Positions 39,425-49,028 of a stretch of 64,000 bases of DNA are shown here, in pieces (positions within the stretch are counted from its first letter, which is position 1; each line of letters begins with the position of its first letter). A model generated the notes under the pieces. That model ran no database searches and was not told the origin of the DNA. It saw only the letters and a program-made list of their open reading frames with translations. The stretch is from Flavobacteriaceae bacterium (GTDB lineage Bacteria; Bacteroidota; Bacteroidia; Flavobacteriales; Flavobacteriaceae): NCBI GenBank assembly GCA_030835825.1, contig JAURRA010000030.1:1-64000 (forward strand), given 5' to 3'. Both the position numbers and the translations under genes were made by a program.

Positions 39425-41587
39425 ATGGTGCATGTCAGCGCGGGAACCCTTAAAGACTTAGAGTTTGATCAAATCAGGCAACTGTGCGCAGCTTACTGCG
39501 TCACAACCATGGGGCGATCAGCAGTTTTAGAAATTAGTCCAATGGCACTGATTTCGGATGTGTCTCATGCATTGCAAAAAGTCAACGAGTATTTGTCCAG
39601 CTTCCATAACGACAATACCATAACCAATCACGGTTTTGAAGCTATCAACAAGGCATTGAAAATGATGTCTATAGAAAATACCTATTTAGAGATTGCCGAT
39701 TTTAGAAATATTGCCAGTTTGGCTGAAACAGCCAATACATTAATTCTATTTTTTAAAAAATTCAAGGACTACTACCCCACCCTGAATGAAGACGCTTCAC
39801 TTATGGCGCCTAACAAAACCATCGGGCTCGAAGTTTACGCTGTTATCGACAAGTTTGGCACAGTCAAAGACAACGCTAGCGCCTTGTTGTCGCAACTTCG
39901 GCGAGATATCAGATCGGTACAAAGCAAAATCAATACCAGCTTTGCCAAAGCGTTGGACCACTATCAAAAATTAGATTTCTTAGACGACATTAGAGAAACT
40001 GTAGTAGACAATCGGCGCGTACTTGCAGTAAAGGCAATGCATCGCAAAAAGGTTAAAGGAAGTATATTGGGAAACAGTAAGACCGGGAGTATTGTTTATA
40101 TGGAGCCTGAGTCCACCTTTCTCATGCATCGAGAGCTGCAAAATTTGCAGTTTGAGGAACAAGAAGAGGTAATTAGATTATTAAAAACCTTGACTGCAGT
40201 GATGCGTTCTTTTGCGCCAGAACTGCAACAATTTCAGTTTTTCTTAACCGATATAGACTTGGTTTCTGCCAAGGCCAAACTAGCTTTAGCTCTAAAGGCG
40301 GTGTTGCCTCATATCTCAGAAACAAAAGAAGTGGAAATGGTCAACGCCTACCACCCTTTACTCTATTTATCTAACTTAAAAGAAGGCCAACCTACTTACC
40401 CTCAGACTATCAGTCTGAATAAGGAGCATAGGGTGATAGTAATTTCTGGGCCGAATGCCGGAGGCAAAAGCATTACCCTAAAAACATTTGGTTTGTTGCA
40501 ACTCATGTTGCAGAGTGGATTTTTAGTTCCCGTAAAAGAGGGCAGCACCATGTGTTTTTTCGAACGTATTTTAAGTGATATTGGAGACAACCAGTCCATT
40601 GAGAACCACCTGAGCACTTACAGTTACCGATTGAAACAAATGCGACAATTTTTAAACAAATGCAATCCAAAAACCTTATTTCTGATTGATGAATTTGGAA
40701 CAGGCTCGGATCCCGAATTAGGCGGAGCCTTAGCCGAAGCATTTTTGGAGGAGTTCAATGAACGTGAAGCCATGGGAATGATAACCACGCATTATGCTAA
40801 CCTGAAACTCTTAGCCAATGAATTGCCCAATTTGGTGAATGCCAATATGCAATTTGACGAAAACACGCTGGAGCCAAAGTATAAACTGATTATCGGTCAA
40901 GCAGGAAGTTCTTTTACCTTTGAAGTTGCCCAAAAGAACGGCATTCCTTTCAGCTTAATTAATAAGGCTAAAAAGAAAATTGAAAGTGGCAAAATCAGAT
41001 TTGATAAAACCATTGTGAAGTTGCAGAAGGAACGCGAAAAGATGGAAAAGATATCTAAATCCCTAGAAACAGAGCAGCTGAAAAAATCAAAGGAATCCAA
41101 CAAAATGACTGAAACCAACGCTAGAATTCAAAAAAAGCTAGAGAGTTATCAAGAATTGTATGATTATAACCAAAGGCTAATTCATCTCGGCCAGAAAATT
41201 AATCAAATAGGCGAACGCTACGCCAAGCACAACCGCAAGAAGCAATTGATGACAGAGGTGATGCAGTTGGTAGAGACAGAAAATGCAAAAAAGAAAAGTG
41301 CTCCCAAATCGAATCAAAAAGCACCTAAGTCACCCATGACATCCGTTAGCAAAGAAGTTCAAGACAAGATTAAAACCATTAGAGCAAGCAAGCAGAAGCA
41401 GATTAAAAAAATTGTCGAAAAACCCAAGCCAATGTTACATATAGGTGATGAAGTAAGATTATTCGGCGGCAAGGCTGTTGGAACGATTGAGGCATTGGAA
41501 AAAGGTAAGGCGTTGGTCAATTACGGTGCCTTTACCACCAAAGTTTCAGTCGATCAGTTGGAATTAGTTAAAGCGCTGCAAGCGTGA
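39425..41587 (+). CDS. mutS2: MutS2-type ATPase without Smr domain
   Basis: 720 residues from ATG 39425 (MVHVSAGTLKDLEF). The MutS core has the Walker A GPNAGGKSITLK at 342-353, the LFLIDEFGTGSDPELGGALAEA Walker B/signature region and TTHYANLK. A long charged coiled coil (about 510-640) and a KOW-like beta segment (IGDEVRLFGGKAVGTIEAL) follow. The C-terminal Smr endonuclease domain of canonical MutS2 is missing, although the frame ends naturally. MutS2 acts on recombination intermediates and, in some bacteria, on collided ribosomes. The DCC gene overlaps the stop by 4 nt. Confidence 0.9.
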   Translation: MVHVSAGTLKDLEFDQIRQLCAAYCVTTMGRSAVLEISPMALISDVSHALQKVNEYLSSFHNDNTITNHGFEAINKALKMMSIENTYLEIADFRNIASLAETANTLILFFKKFKDYYPTLNEDASLMAPNKTIGLEVYAVIDKFGTVKDNASALLSQLRRDIRSVQSKINTSFAKALDHYQKLDFLDDIRETVVDNRRVLAVKAMHRKKVKGSILGNSKTGSIVYMEPESTFLMHRELQNLQFEEQEEVIRLLKTLTAVMRSFAPELQQFQFFLTDIDLVSAKAKLALALKAVLPHISETKEVEMVNAYHPLLYLSNLKEGQPTYPQTISLNKEHRVIVISGPNAGGKSITLKTFGLLQLMLQSGFLVPVKEGSTMCFFERILSDIGDNQSIENHLSTYSYRLKQMRQFLNKCNPKTLFLIDEFGTGSDPELGGALAEAFLEEFNEREAMGMITTHYANLKLLANELPNLVNANMQFDENTLEPKYKLIIGQAGSSFTFEVAQKNGIPFSLINKAKKKIESGKIRFDKTIVKLQKEREKMEKISKSLETEQLKKSKESNKMTETNARIQKKLESYQELYDYNQRLIHLGQKINQIGERYAKHNRKKQLMTEVMQLVETENAKKKSAPKSNQKAPKSPMTSVSKEVQDKIKTIRASKQKQIKKIVEKPKPMLHIGDEVRLFGGKAVGTIEALEKGKALVNYGAFTTKVSVDQLELVKALQA

Positions 41588-41982
41588 AGTCCTATCTTTT
41601 ATTTTTCGATGGATATTGCCATTTATGCAACCGCAGTGTCGACTTTGTTTTAAAACGCGACAAAAACTGTCAAATCCAATTTTGTTCCATTCAAAGTGCT
41701 CATCTTCACCCTTTGACACCAACACTTCTCGCCACTTTGACCGACGATTCGGTGGTATTGTATTGCCGAGATGACGGAGTTATTTATCAAAAATCAGAGG
41801 CTGTATTCGAAATTATTCGGATAATAGGTGGGGTATGGAAAAGTCTATTGATTTGCGAACTATTGCCAAGACAACTGCGAGACAGATTGTATGAGAGCCT
41901 GGCTGAAAACAGATACAAACTTTTCGGTAAAAAGGACCATTGCCGTATCCCCACTACTGAAGTAAAGGACCGCTTTCTTTAA
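41584..41982 (+). CDS. DCC-family (DUF393) thiol-disulfide oxidoreductase-like protein
   Basis: 132 residues starting with GTG at 41584, which overlaps the mutS2 stop in GTGA. The N-terminal FFDGYCHLCNRSVDF gives the DxxCxxC signature (D9, C12, C15) of the DUF393 family, named for that motif. The fold is thioredoxin-like; activity is largely uncharacterised. There is no signal peptide. One nucleotide separates its stop from that of the converging symporter gene. Confidence 0.85.
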   Translation: MKSYLLFFDGYCHLCNRSVDFVLKRDKNCQIQFCSIQSAHLHPLTPTLLATLTDDSVVLYCRDDGVIYQKSEAVFEIIRIIGGVWKSLLICELLPRQLRDRLYESLAENRYKLFGKKDHCRIPTTEVKDRFL

Positions 41983-41983
41983 A

Positions 41984-43309
41984 CTATTTTACCTCATCAT
42001 AATGATCGTCCCAGTTTTGAGCCTTTGGTTCTCCCAATTTACCAACAGACTTGGCTACGAACATGGAAACGGCAGCATCACCGGTAACATTAATGACAGT
42101 TCTGCACATATCCAATGGACGATCTACAGCGAATATCAAAGCTAATCCTACAGCCAATTTATCTGCTGGGAAGCCAATTGATTCTAGCACAATTACCAGC
42201 ATCACCATACCAGCACCTGGCACAGCGGCACTGCCAATAGATGCCATAAGTGCTGCAACTACTATGGTCAACTGATCGGCAAAAGTCAACTCAAATCCTA
42301 AAGCTTGAGCGATAAAAACGGCCGCAACAGCTTGGTATAAACTTGTACCGTCCATATTGATTGTAGCACCAACGGGTAAAACGAAACTAGACACCTCTTT
42401 ATCAACTCCGAGGTGTTCTTCGACCCGTTCCATAGTTACGGGTAATGTGGCTGCACTACTACTAGTAGAAAATGCTAAGAGTTGAGCAGGACTAATTTTG
42501 GACAAAAACCAAAAGGGACTTTTCTTGGTATATACCATGATGACCAGCGCGTAGAAAACAACCATTAACAATAAGCCAATGAGCACTACAATGGCATATT
42601 TAAACAAGGCTAATAGCAATTCTGGATTGTCACTTGACACCACCACATTGGTGAGTAAAGCGAAAACAGCAAATGGTGCCGAAAGCATAATTAAATCAAC
42701 CATTTTTAGGACTACTGAATTGAGAGAGTCAAAAATCTTTTTGAGAGGTTCGGCTTGCTTTTCGCCAACTAATAGCATCGAAATACCTAGAAAAATAGTA
42801 AAAAAGATGACCTGCAGCATCAATGAATTATTACTCATAGCACCAATGGCATTATCGGGAACCATGTCCTCTATAAATTGCAGAGGACCACTGGATTTTT
42901 GCCTGCCGGCTTCAGAAATTTTAGATTGGACATTAGAATCATTGGCGTATGTGGAGGTAAGCGTGTTAATGGTATCTTGATCAATTCCTTCTCCCGGTTT
43001 AAGCAGATTTACTAACAACAAACCGATGCTAATGGCTATTACGGTTGTGACCACATAGGTAATAATTGTTCTCAGTCCGATATTTCTAAATTTCGAGATA
43101 TTCTTCAAATCTGAAATGCCCTTTATCAATGAGGCCACTATTAACGGAATAGCAATCAGTTTGAGAAGTTTGATAAAAATGGTGCCAAATGGTTTTATAA
43201 ATTTTGATGAAAAATCTACTCCTCCTTCCATTTGGGTTAAAACAATTCCAAATCCAATACCTAGCACCATGCCGAGTAATATTTTCCAATGTAAAGGCCA
43301 TTTTTTCAT
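41984..43309 (-). CDS. Dicarboxylate/amino acid:cation symporter (DAACS)
   Basis: 441 residues with eight transmembrane helices and re-entrant loops of the GltPh type. The serine-rich hairpin reads STSSSAATLPVTM, the substrate-binding segment has VGATINMDGTSLYQ, and the second hairpin region is SIGSAAVPGAGMVM; near the C-terminus the residues DRPLDMCRTVINVTGD form the Asp/Asn ligands, with the Arg of DMCRT suggesting an acidic substrate such as glutamate or aspartate. It is the last gene of the long minus-strand run, 34 nt behind aroC. Confidence 0.9.
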   Translation of the reverse strand: MKKWPLHWKILLGMVLGIGFGIVLTQMEGGVDFSSKFIKPFGTIFIKLLKLIAIPLIVASLIKGISDLKNISKFRNIGLRTIITYVVTTVIAISIGLLLVNLLKPGEGIDQDTINTLTSTYANDSNVQSKISEAGRQKSSGPLQFIEDMVPDNAIGAMSNNSLMLQVIFFTIFLGISMLLVGEKQAEPLKKIFDSLNSVVLKMVDLIMLSAPFAVFALLTNVVVSSDNPELLLALFKYAIVVLIGLLLMVVFYALVIMVYTKKSPFWFLSKISPAQLLAFSTSSSAATLPVTMERVEEHLGVDKEVSSFVLPVGATINMDGTSLYQAVAAVFIAQALGFELTFADQLTIVVAALMASIGSAAVPGAGMVMLVIVLESIGFPADKLAVGLALIFAVDRPLDMCRTVINVTGDAAVSMFVAKSVGKLGEPKAQNWDDHYDEVK

Positions 43310-43343
43310 ATCGATATACTTATTCTTAAAATTATGATAGTCG

Positions 43344-44414
43344 TTAGGGTTGTAACTGTTGAATTTTTTGGAGCAGATAAAAATCGGCTATTACCAATGC
43401 AGCCATAGCCTCTACGATGGGTACGGCCCTCGGAACCACACAAGGATCATGGCGACCTTTGCCTTGGACACTAACACTGGTCCCCGATTGGTCTATTGTA
43501 TCTTGCACTTTCATGATGGTTGCTACTGGCTTGAAGGCAACCCGAAAATAGATGTCCATGCCATTACTTATACCTCCTTGAATACCTCCAGAGTGATTGG
43601 TGGTTGTGCTACCATCAGCTTGAAATGAATCATTGTGCTCAGAACCTAACATTTGTGTTCCATCAAATCCACTACCATACTCAAAACCTTTCACCGCGTT
43701 TATCGACAGCATGGCTTTTCCAAGTTCAGCGTGAAGCTTTTGAAACACCGGTTCTCCCAAACCAATTGGCACATTTGAAATGACACAACTGACCACACCA
43801 CCTATAGTATCTCCACGCTTTTTAACCTCACTTATCCGCGCTATCATTTTTGACGCTGTATTTGAATCAGGGCAACGGACATCGTTAGTTTCGCTCAGTC
43901 TAAAATCTAATTTATCTTGAGGAATTGTCAATACCACATCTCCAACAGCAGAAGTATAAGCGTTAAATGCTATGCTGCGACAAAGCTGTTTGGCAATAGC
44001 TCCTGCTACGACTCGGCAAGCGGTTTCACGCGCAGAACTGCGTCCTCCGCCACGATAATCTCTGATGCCATATTTTTTATCATAGGTCATATCGGCATGG
44101 CTGGGCCTATAGGTCGATTGTATATGACTGTAATCTTTTGATTTTTGGTCTTTATTGAGAATTTGAAAACCTATTGGAGTTCCCGTTGTTTTTCCTTGAA
44201 AAATACCTGAAAGCCAAATCACTTCGTCTTCCTCCTGACGGGCAGTTACAATTTTTGATTGACCAGGTTTCCGCCGATTTAAATCGCGTTGAATGGCTTC
44301 AAAATCCAGTACTAAACCTGCCGGACAGCCATCAATAATGCCTCCTATGGCAGGACCATGGGACTCTCCAAAAGTGGTGAGTTGAAAAATATTTCCGAAC
44401 TTGTTGCCAGCCAT
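43344..44414 (-). CDS. aroC: Chorismate synthase
   Basis: 356 residues. Canonical N-terminus [20 protein letters not shown] with the proton-donating His, then [31 protein letters not shown] with the second His and FMN-binding residues, and the C-terminal [18 protein letters not shown]. It eliminates phosphate from EPSP to make chorismate, using reduced FMN. The other shikimate genes are elsewhere. A TAAATTTG box ends only 5 nt before the ATG, suggesting a transcript without leader, unless it is read through from bshA 44 nt upstream. Confidence 0.95.
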   Translation of the reverse strand: MAGNKFGNIFQLTTFGESHGPAIGGIIDGCPAGLVLDFEAIQRDLNRRKPGQSKIVTARQEEDEVIWLSGIFQGKTTGTPIGFQILNKDQKSKDYSHIQSTYRPSHADMTYDKKYGIRDYRGGGRSSARETACRVVAGAIAKQLCRSIAFNAYTSAVGDVVLTIPQDKLDFRLSETNDVRCPDSNTASKMIARISEVKKRGDTIGGVVSCVISNVPIGLGEPVFQKLHAELGKAMLSINAVKGFEYGSGFDGTQMLGSEHNDSFQADGSTTTNHSGGIQGGISNGMDIYFRVAFKPVATIMKVQDTIDQSGTSVSVQGKGRHDPCVVPRAVPIVEAMAALVIADFYLLQKIQQLQP

Positions 44415-44419
44415 AAGGT

Positions 44420-44427
44420 CAAATTTA
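44420..44427 (-). promoter_or_regulatory. -7 box immediately before aroC
   Basis: TAAATTTG on the minus strand, full consensus, 5 nt before the ATG at 44414. TTTG occurs upstream but at the wrong spacing, so support is moderate. Confidence 0.35.
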
Positions 44428-44458
44428 CAAAAAACAAACTGCTTAACCGCGATTGATA

Positions 44459-45586
44459 CTATTGAACAAGTTGAACCGCCTCTTCATAAGCTGCTTCGTA
44501 TAAGGGCATGATGTCATTGATATCATATCGTATAGAGTGGTTTTTAGCGTTGGTCTTAAATTGATTTAAAGTCTTGTCATCCGACAGAATGCGTTTGGCT
44601 TGTTCAGCCATGGCAATTACGTCGCCTACATTGCTGAAGTATCCAGTTTGGCCATTAATGTTCAATTCTGGTAGTCCACCGGTATTACTGGACACTACAG
44701 GAACCCCAAAAGCCATTGCCTCCAAAGCTGCTAGTCCAAAACTTTCGGCTTCAGAGGGTAATAAAAACAAATCGCTATAACACAGTACTTGATTAATTTC
44801 TCGACTCTTGCCGAGAAAAACAACATCGTTAGCCAAACCATAAGCAGATACTTGATCTTCTGCCGCTGCTTTTTCTGGGCCATCGCCAACCATAATCAAC
44901 TTGGAGGGAATCGTCTCTCTAATTAGTTTAAATATGTCAATAACATCTGCAATTCGTTTTACTGGTCTGAAATTACTGATGTGAGAAATGATGCGCTCAT
45001 TGGGCTCTGCCAAGACATGGCGTTCACATTTTTGAGGATCAACATGAGTTGTGAGATCTATAAAATTGGGGATTACTTTAATGTCTTTGTATATTTTAAA
45101 CAATTTTTCTGTGTCTTGTTTAAGACTTTCAGAAACAGTAGTAACCACATCGGATTGATTGATACTAAATGTAACGGCGGCTTTGTAAAACGGGTGGCTT
45201 CCAACTAAGGTAATGTCGGTGCCGTGCAATGTTGTGACGATAGGCAATTTGATTCCCATATCTTCCAGCATTTTTTTGGTCATATAGGCGGCGTAAGCGT
45301 GTGGGATAGCGTAATGAACATGTAAGACATCGATCCCATAGGTCTTGATCACATTGACCAATCGACTTGACAAGGCCAACTCATAGGGCTGATAGTGAAA
45401 CAGGGCATAATCTGGCACATGTACTTCGTGAAAATGCACGTTGGGGCTCAACAAATCCAATCGCACTGGTTGACTGTAAGTGATAAAATGAACCTCATGA
45501 CCTTTTCGGGACATGGCTAATCCCAACTCGGTCGCCACCACGCCACTACCACCAAAAGTGGGATAACAAACAATGCCTATTTTCAT
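44459..45586 (-). CDS. bshA: N-acetyl-alpha-D-glucosaminyl L-malate synthase
   Basis: 375 residues, GT4 fold. [22 protein letters not shown] is the characteristic BshA N-terminus; [14 protein letters not shown] and [15 protein letters not shown] line the acceptor site; [14 protein letters not shown] and [19 protein letters not shown] bind UDP-GlcNAc. It joins GlcNAc to malate, the first step of bacillithiol, the low-molecular-weight thiol of many Bacteroidota. bshB and bshC are not in the window. It follows the GH3/beta-lactamase gene by 17 nt. Confidence 0.93.
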   Translation of the reverse strand: MKIGIVCYPTFGGSGVVATELGLAMSRKGHEVHFITYSQPVRLDLLSPNVHFHEVHVPDYALFHYQPYELALSSRLVNVIKTYGIDVLHVHYAIPHAYAAYMTKKMLEDMGIKLPIVTTLHGTDITLVGSHPFYKAAVTFSINQSDVVTTVSESLKQDTEKLFKIYKDIKVIPNFIDLTTHVDPQKCERHVLAEPNERIISHISNFRPVKRIADVIDIFKLIRETIPSKLIMVGDGPEKAAAEDQVSAYGLANDVVFLGKSREINQVLCYSDLFLLPSEAESFGLAALEAMAFGVPVVSSNTGGLPELNINGQTGYFSNVGDVIAMAEQAKRILSDDKTLNQFKTNAKNHSIRYDINDIMPLYEAAYEEAVQLVQ

Positions 45587-45603
45587 ATGATCAAATTACG
45601 GTG

Positions 45604-48531
45604 TTATTCATCAATCAATGCCTCATAAATAACTCTTTGTATTTCAGAACGAATATCGTAAGTGACCAAATCGCTATTCTTGTCATCCGGATAGGTTCTA
45701 TTCGATAAAAATACGTAAATAATTGCCTCTTCTGGGTCGGCCCAAGTAAATGTTCCCGTATACCCCGAATGACCGAAGCTCGTCATTGAAACGCAGTTAC
45801 AAGTAGGGCCCGAATCCTCAAGTTGTGGTTTGTCAAACCCCAAGCCTCTTCGGTTATTTTCTTGACAGAAATAACAATTATTAAAACGATCAAAGGCAGC
45901 TTCGCTAAAAAAACGACGCCCACCATAATAACCCTTCTGAAGGTACATTTGCATCATCTTGGCCACATCGTTGGCATTGGAAAAGAGTCCGGCGTGACCA
46001 CCAATTCCCCCCTGCATGGCAGCTCCAGGATCATGAACAAATCCTTTGAGTTCTCTAAACCTAAAATAAGTGTCAATTTCTGTTGGAACGATAGCATTAG
46101 AGTCATACCACTCAGAAGGCAAATAACCTGTTCGATTGGCTCCAATAGGTTTTAAAAAGTGTCTTTGTATCAGTTCGTCTAGCCCTTGTCCGTAGGCACC
46201 CTCAACAAATTCCTTGAGCAAATAAAAGGTCAGATCACTGTATTTATAATCGGTAGTTTTCAGTAAGGGACTTTCTAAAATCCAGTTTGAAATACTGTCA
46301 TTAAAATCGGTTCTTAAATAAAGATCTCTGGCGACATGAATCTGATGTGTTGCGGTCTTATTATTGGCAAAATATTTTGATATCGGCTGCTTATTGATAG
46401 AGTCCAGGGTTTCGGTGTAAAAAGGTATCCAAGACTGCAGCCCGGCATTATGAGACAATAAGCGACGTAAAACAATAGATTCCTTATTACTACCCTTATA
46501 ACGCGGTAGTATTTCAGCAAGGGTATCATTAAGACTAAAAAAACCTTTGTCCTCCATTTTGATGACTAATGGTAATGTGCTCAATATTTTAGTTATTGAG
46601 GCCAAGTCATAAATGTCAGTTGGGTTGACTTTCTGCCTGTTGTTGTAAGTATGATAGCCAAAAGTTTTTTCATAAACCATTTTACCATTCCTTCCAACTG
46701 CAATTTGAGCCCCTGGGATCATCTTATTGTTGATAGCATGGGTTGCGATAGAATCTATTTTCAATAAAATCTCAGGATCTAAACCAACGTTATGTGGATT
46801 GGTATATCCTAACCGTTTTAATGACTCGGTAGTGAGGCCATCTCCTTGTGCGAACAACCCTTCTATAGTAACAGGAATACGCCCCTTCCCTCGTATAGCA
46901 CCAAACAAAAGTTGGGCCCCCTGAGACTGCGCCGCTTCACTATTTTCATAGGCTAAAATGACAGCTTCTATATTCCTGATCGATTTGAGCTGTTTCAGGA
47001 CATAAGGATTGGCATAAACAGCAAATACCACCTGATGATTGCGGGCGAGCTCCTCAAGCATAACCAACTCGGAATTGGTCATTTTATACGATTGAAACGG
47101 GCTTGAACTGGGCTTGTGAAATCCGATAATCACTTTACTGAATTGCTTCAATTGACGGTTCAATTCATCTAAATTATTATTTACCAACGGCGTGACTTGC
47201 GCGTACTTATTCATGGTTTGGAGAAAAATATCGGAGTCTCCGTTTCCTAATCGCACATACGCCAGACGCTCCAGCTCCAAATCCTGAATTGGCAATACCT
47301 TATCCTCATTGACCAAAACAGTAAGTGCCGCCTCCATTAGCCTTTCATTGAGTGCAGTATTCTTTTGATCATTCAAATCTGCAATAAGATGATCCGTAAC
47401 AATTGGCTTGAAATTGTTTAATCCTGCCTTAAACTTGGCCTTTAAAATTTTCTTGACCGAATGGCTCAAGCGATCTTCGGACAGTCTTCCTGACTCATAG
47501 GCCTTTTTGAACAATTCAATAGCCTTTGGAACATTTTCGGGCATCAGTAAGACGTCGTTGCCAGCTAAAAATGCCTGAAGATCGATTTCACCAGGCTCAT
47601 CATAGTCGGCTACTCCCTTCATACTCAAAGCATCAGAAAATATCAATCCTTGAAAATTCAATTGATTCTTAAGCAAAGAAGTCACTACTTCATGAGATAA
47701 TGAAGATGGGAGTCCTTCAGTAAGAGTAATCGTCGGGACATTGAGATGAGCTACCATTACCCCATTGAGACCTTCATCGATCAAAGCCCGATAGGGTGCC
47801 AATTCAACCCTTTCGATACGCTCCTTTGGAAAGTCAACAGTCGGCAAAGTTTTATGAGAATCTTGGTCGGTATCGCCATGACCAGGAAAGTGCTTGGCCG
47901 AAGTCAGCATATTTTCAGATTGCAGGCCTTTTAAAAAGTATTTGGATTTTTCTATGACCAAATGCTTATCGGATCCAAATGCCCGGGACCCAATTATGGG
48001 ATTATTTGGATTCGTATTGATATCCACGACTGGGGCAAAATTGATGTGTACCCCTAGCCTGCTGCAATGTTTTCCAATCTGCTTTCCGACTTCAAAAATC
48101 AAATCATTATCCTGAATAGCGCCTAAGGTCATATTGAACGGAAAAGCATGTGTTTGATCTAAGCGCATGGCCAATCCCCACTCGGCATCCATGGCTATTA
48201 ATAAGGGCAGGTTGGTCAATGTTTGATACTTATTTGTTAATTCGGCCTGCTTGAGAGGATCCCCCTTTGAAAAAATCACTCCTCCCAGCTGAGTAGATGT
48301 TATCAATTGCTCATTAAATTGGGCATCCTTTTGCGATTGATTTGAAAAAACTTGAACCATAAACAATTGACCCATTTTTTGATCCAAGTTCATGTTGGAG
48401 TAAATGCTATCCACCCACTGAGTTTGAGCCTCCGGATGGCTGTCCAAGAGCGGGTCATTTTGTGCCAACAAAGCCCAGTTGAAGCCCCATAATGTCAGAA
48501 TACAAAAAATACTGATTCGCATAGACCTCAA
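45604..48531 (-). CDS. Fusion of family 3 glycoside hydrolase and serine beta-lactamase-like domain
   Basis: 975 residues with a signal peptide (about 1-23). The NagZ-like GH3 domain (about 40-370) has KHFPGHG at 213-219, DSH at 224-226 (the NagZ catalytic Asp-His pair) and the nucleophile D300 in GLIFSDALSMKGV. A GH3 C-terminal-like domain covers about 390-570. The C-terminal class C beta-lactamase/esterase domain (about 585-975) has S645-I-T-K648 and a later YSDLTF tyrosine. The NagZ motif implies removal of GlcNAc from muropeptides or glycans in the periplasm; the second domain may act on peptide or ester bonds of the same substrate (inference). Its start overlaps the preceding gene by 4 nt. 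Confidence 0.88.
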   Translation of the reverse strand: MRSMRISIFCILTLWGFNWALLAQNDPLLDSHPEAQTQWVDSIYSNMNLDQKMGQLFMVQVFSNQSQKDAQFNEQLITSTQLGGVIFSKGDPLKQAELTNKYQTLTNLPLLIAMDAEWGLAMRLDQTHAFPFNMTLGAIQDNDLIFEVGKQIGKHCSRLGVHINFAPVVDINTNPNNPIIGSRAFGSDKHLVIEKSKYFLKGLQSENMLTSAKHFPGHGDTDQDSHKTLPTVDFPKERIERVELAPYRALIDEGLNGVMVAHLNVPTITLTEGLPSSLSHEVVTSLLKNQLNFQGLIFSDALSMKGVADYDEPGEIDLQAFLAGNDVLLMPENVPKAIELFKKAYESGRLSEDRLSHSVKKILKAKFKAGLNNFKPIVTDHLIADLNDQKNTALNERLMEAALTVLVNEDKVLPIQDLELERLAYVRLGNGDSDIFLQTMNKYAQVTPLVNNNLDELNRQLKQFSKVIIGFHKPSSSPFQSYKMTNSELVMLEELARNHQVVFAVYANPYVLKQLKSIRNIEAVILAYENSEAAQSQGAQLLFGAIRGKGRIPVTIEGLFAQGDGLTTESLKRLGYTNPHNVGLDPEILLKIDSIATHAINNKMIPGAQIAVGRNGKMVYEKTFGYHTYNNRQKVNPTDIYDLASITKILSTLPLVIKMEDKGFFSLNDTLAEILPRYKGSNKESIVLRRLLSHNAGLQSWIPFYTETLDSINKQPISKYFANNKTATHQIHVARDLYLRTDFNDSISNWILESPLLKTTDYKYSDLTFYLLKEFVEGAYGQGLDELIQRHFLKPIGANRTGYLPSEWYDSNAIVPTEIDTYFRFRELKGFVHDPGAAMQGGIGGHAGLFSNANDVAKMMQMYLQKGYYGGRRFFSEAAFDRFNNCYFCQENNRRGLGFDKPQLEDSGPTCNCVSMTSFGHSGYTGTFTWADPEEAIIYVFLSNRTYPDDKNSDLVTYDIRSEIQRVIYEALIDE

Positions 48532-49019
48532 GATTTACTCATAAAACGATTGTGCCAACTTTCTTCAGCCGGAACCTCCCAATTTGATTTATACTCTGCG
48601 ATATTGTTTACCAAATTATTAAACACAATAGTTGATTTCGACACTGCTTTATCTTTGGCCATTTTCTTAAAATCTAACAATGTTTTATATGCTACAAATT
48701 CGCCTTGTTTGTAAGAAACATTCATTTTATCCAATAAATCGACATTAAAGCGTTGCTCCAAATGTTGAATAAAACGGACCGAAGCATCTATAGAACAGCC
48801 ACTTGCTCCAGATTCAGATTGATCTAAGGCCAAGACAATAAAGCGGCTGTAAGGCAAATCGTAACCAGCGTTAAGCTGGGCACCATGAGCGGTCCATTGG
48901 GTCAAAAACGTCTTCAGTTCATCGTTAACAATGCTTATCTCATCGGTTGAAAGTGTTCTGTTGCATTGATAAATCCAAACTCTTGATGCTTCGGGAAGTT
49001 GTTCGAATGGAACTAGCAT
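48528..49019 (-). CDS. Conserved Bacteroidota protein, function unknown
   Basis: 163 residues, soluble. Highly patterned segments are FEQLPEASRVWIYQCNR, TQWTAHGAQLNAGYDL, FIVLALDQSESGASGCSIDASVRFI and the C-terminal WHNRFM. I recognise it as the family carried in databases as ABC transporter ATPase, but it has no Walker A, signature or Walker B motif, so that name is unsupported. The ASGCSIDASVRFIQ stretch with a conserved Cys is the most enzyme-like element. It sits 9 nt after an Fe-S oxidoreductase gene and overlaps the GH3 fusion by 4 nt. Confidence 0.8.
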   Translation of the reverse strand: MLVPFEQLPEASRVWIYQCNRTLSTDEISIVNDELKTFLTQWTAHGAQLNAGYDLPYSRFIVLALDQSESGASGCSIDASVRFIQHLEQRFNVDLLDKMNVSYKQGEFVAYKTLLDFKKMAKDKAVSKSTIVFNNLVNNIAEYKSNWEVPAEESWHNRFMSKS

Positions 49020-49028
49020 ATTTTATAG

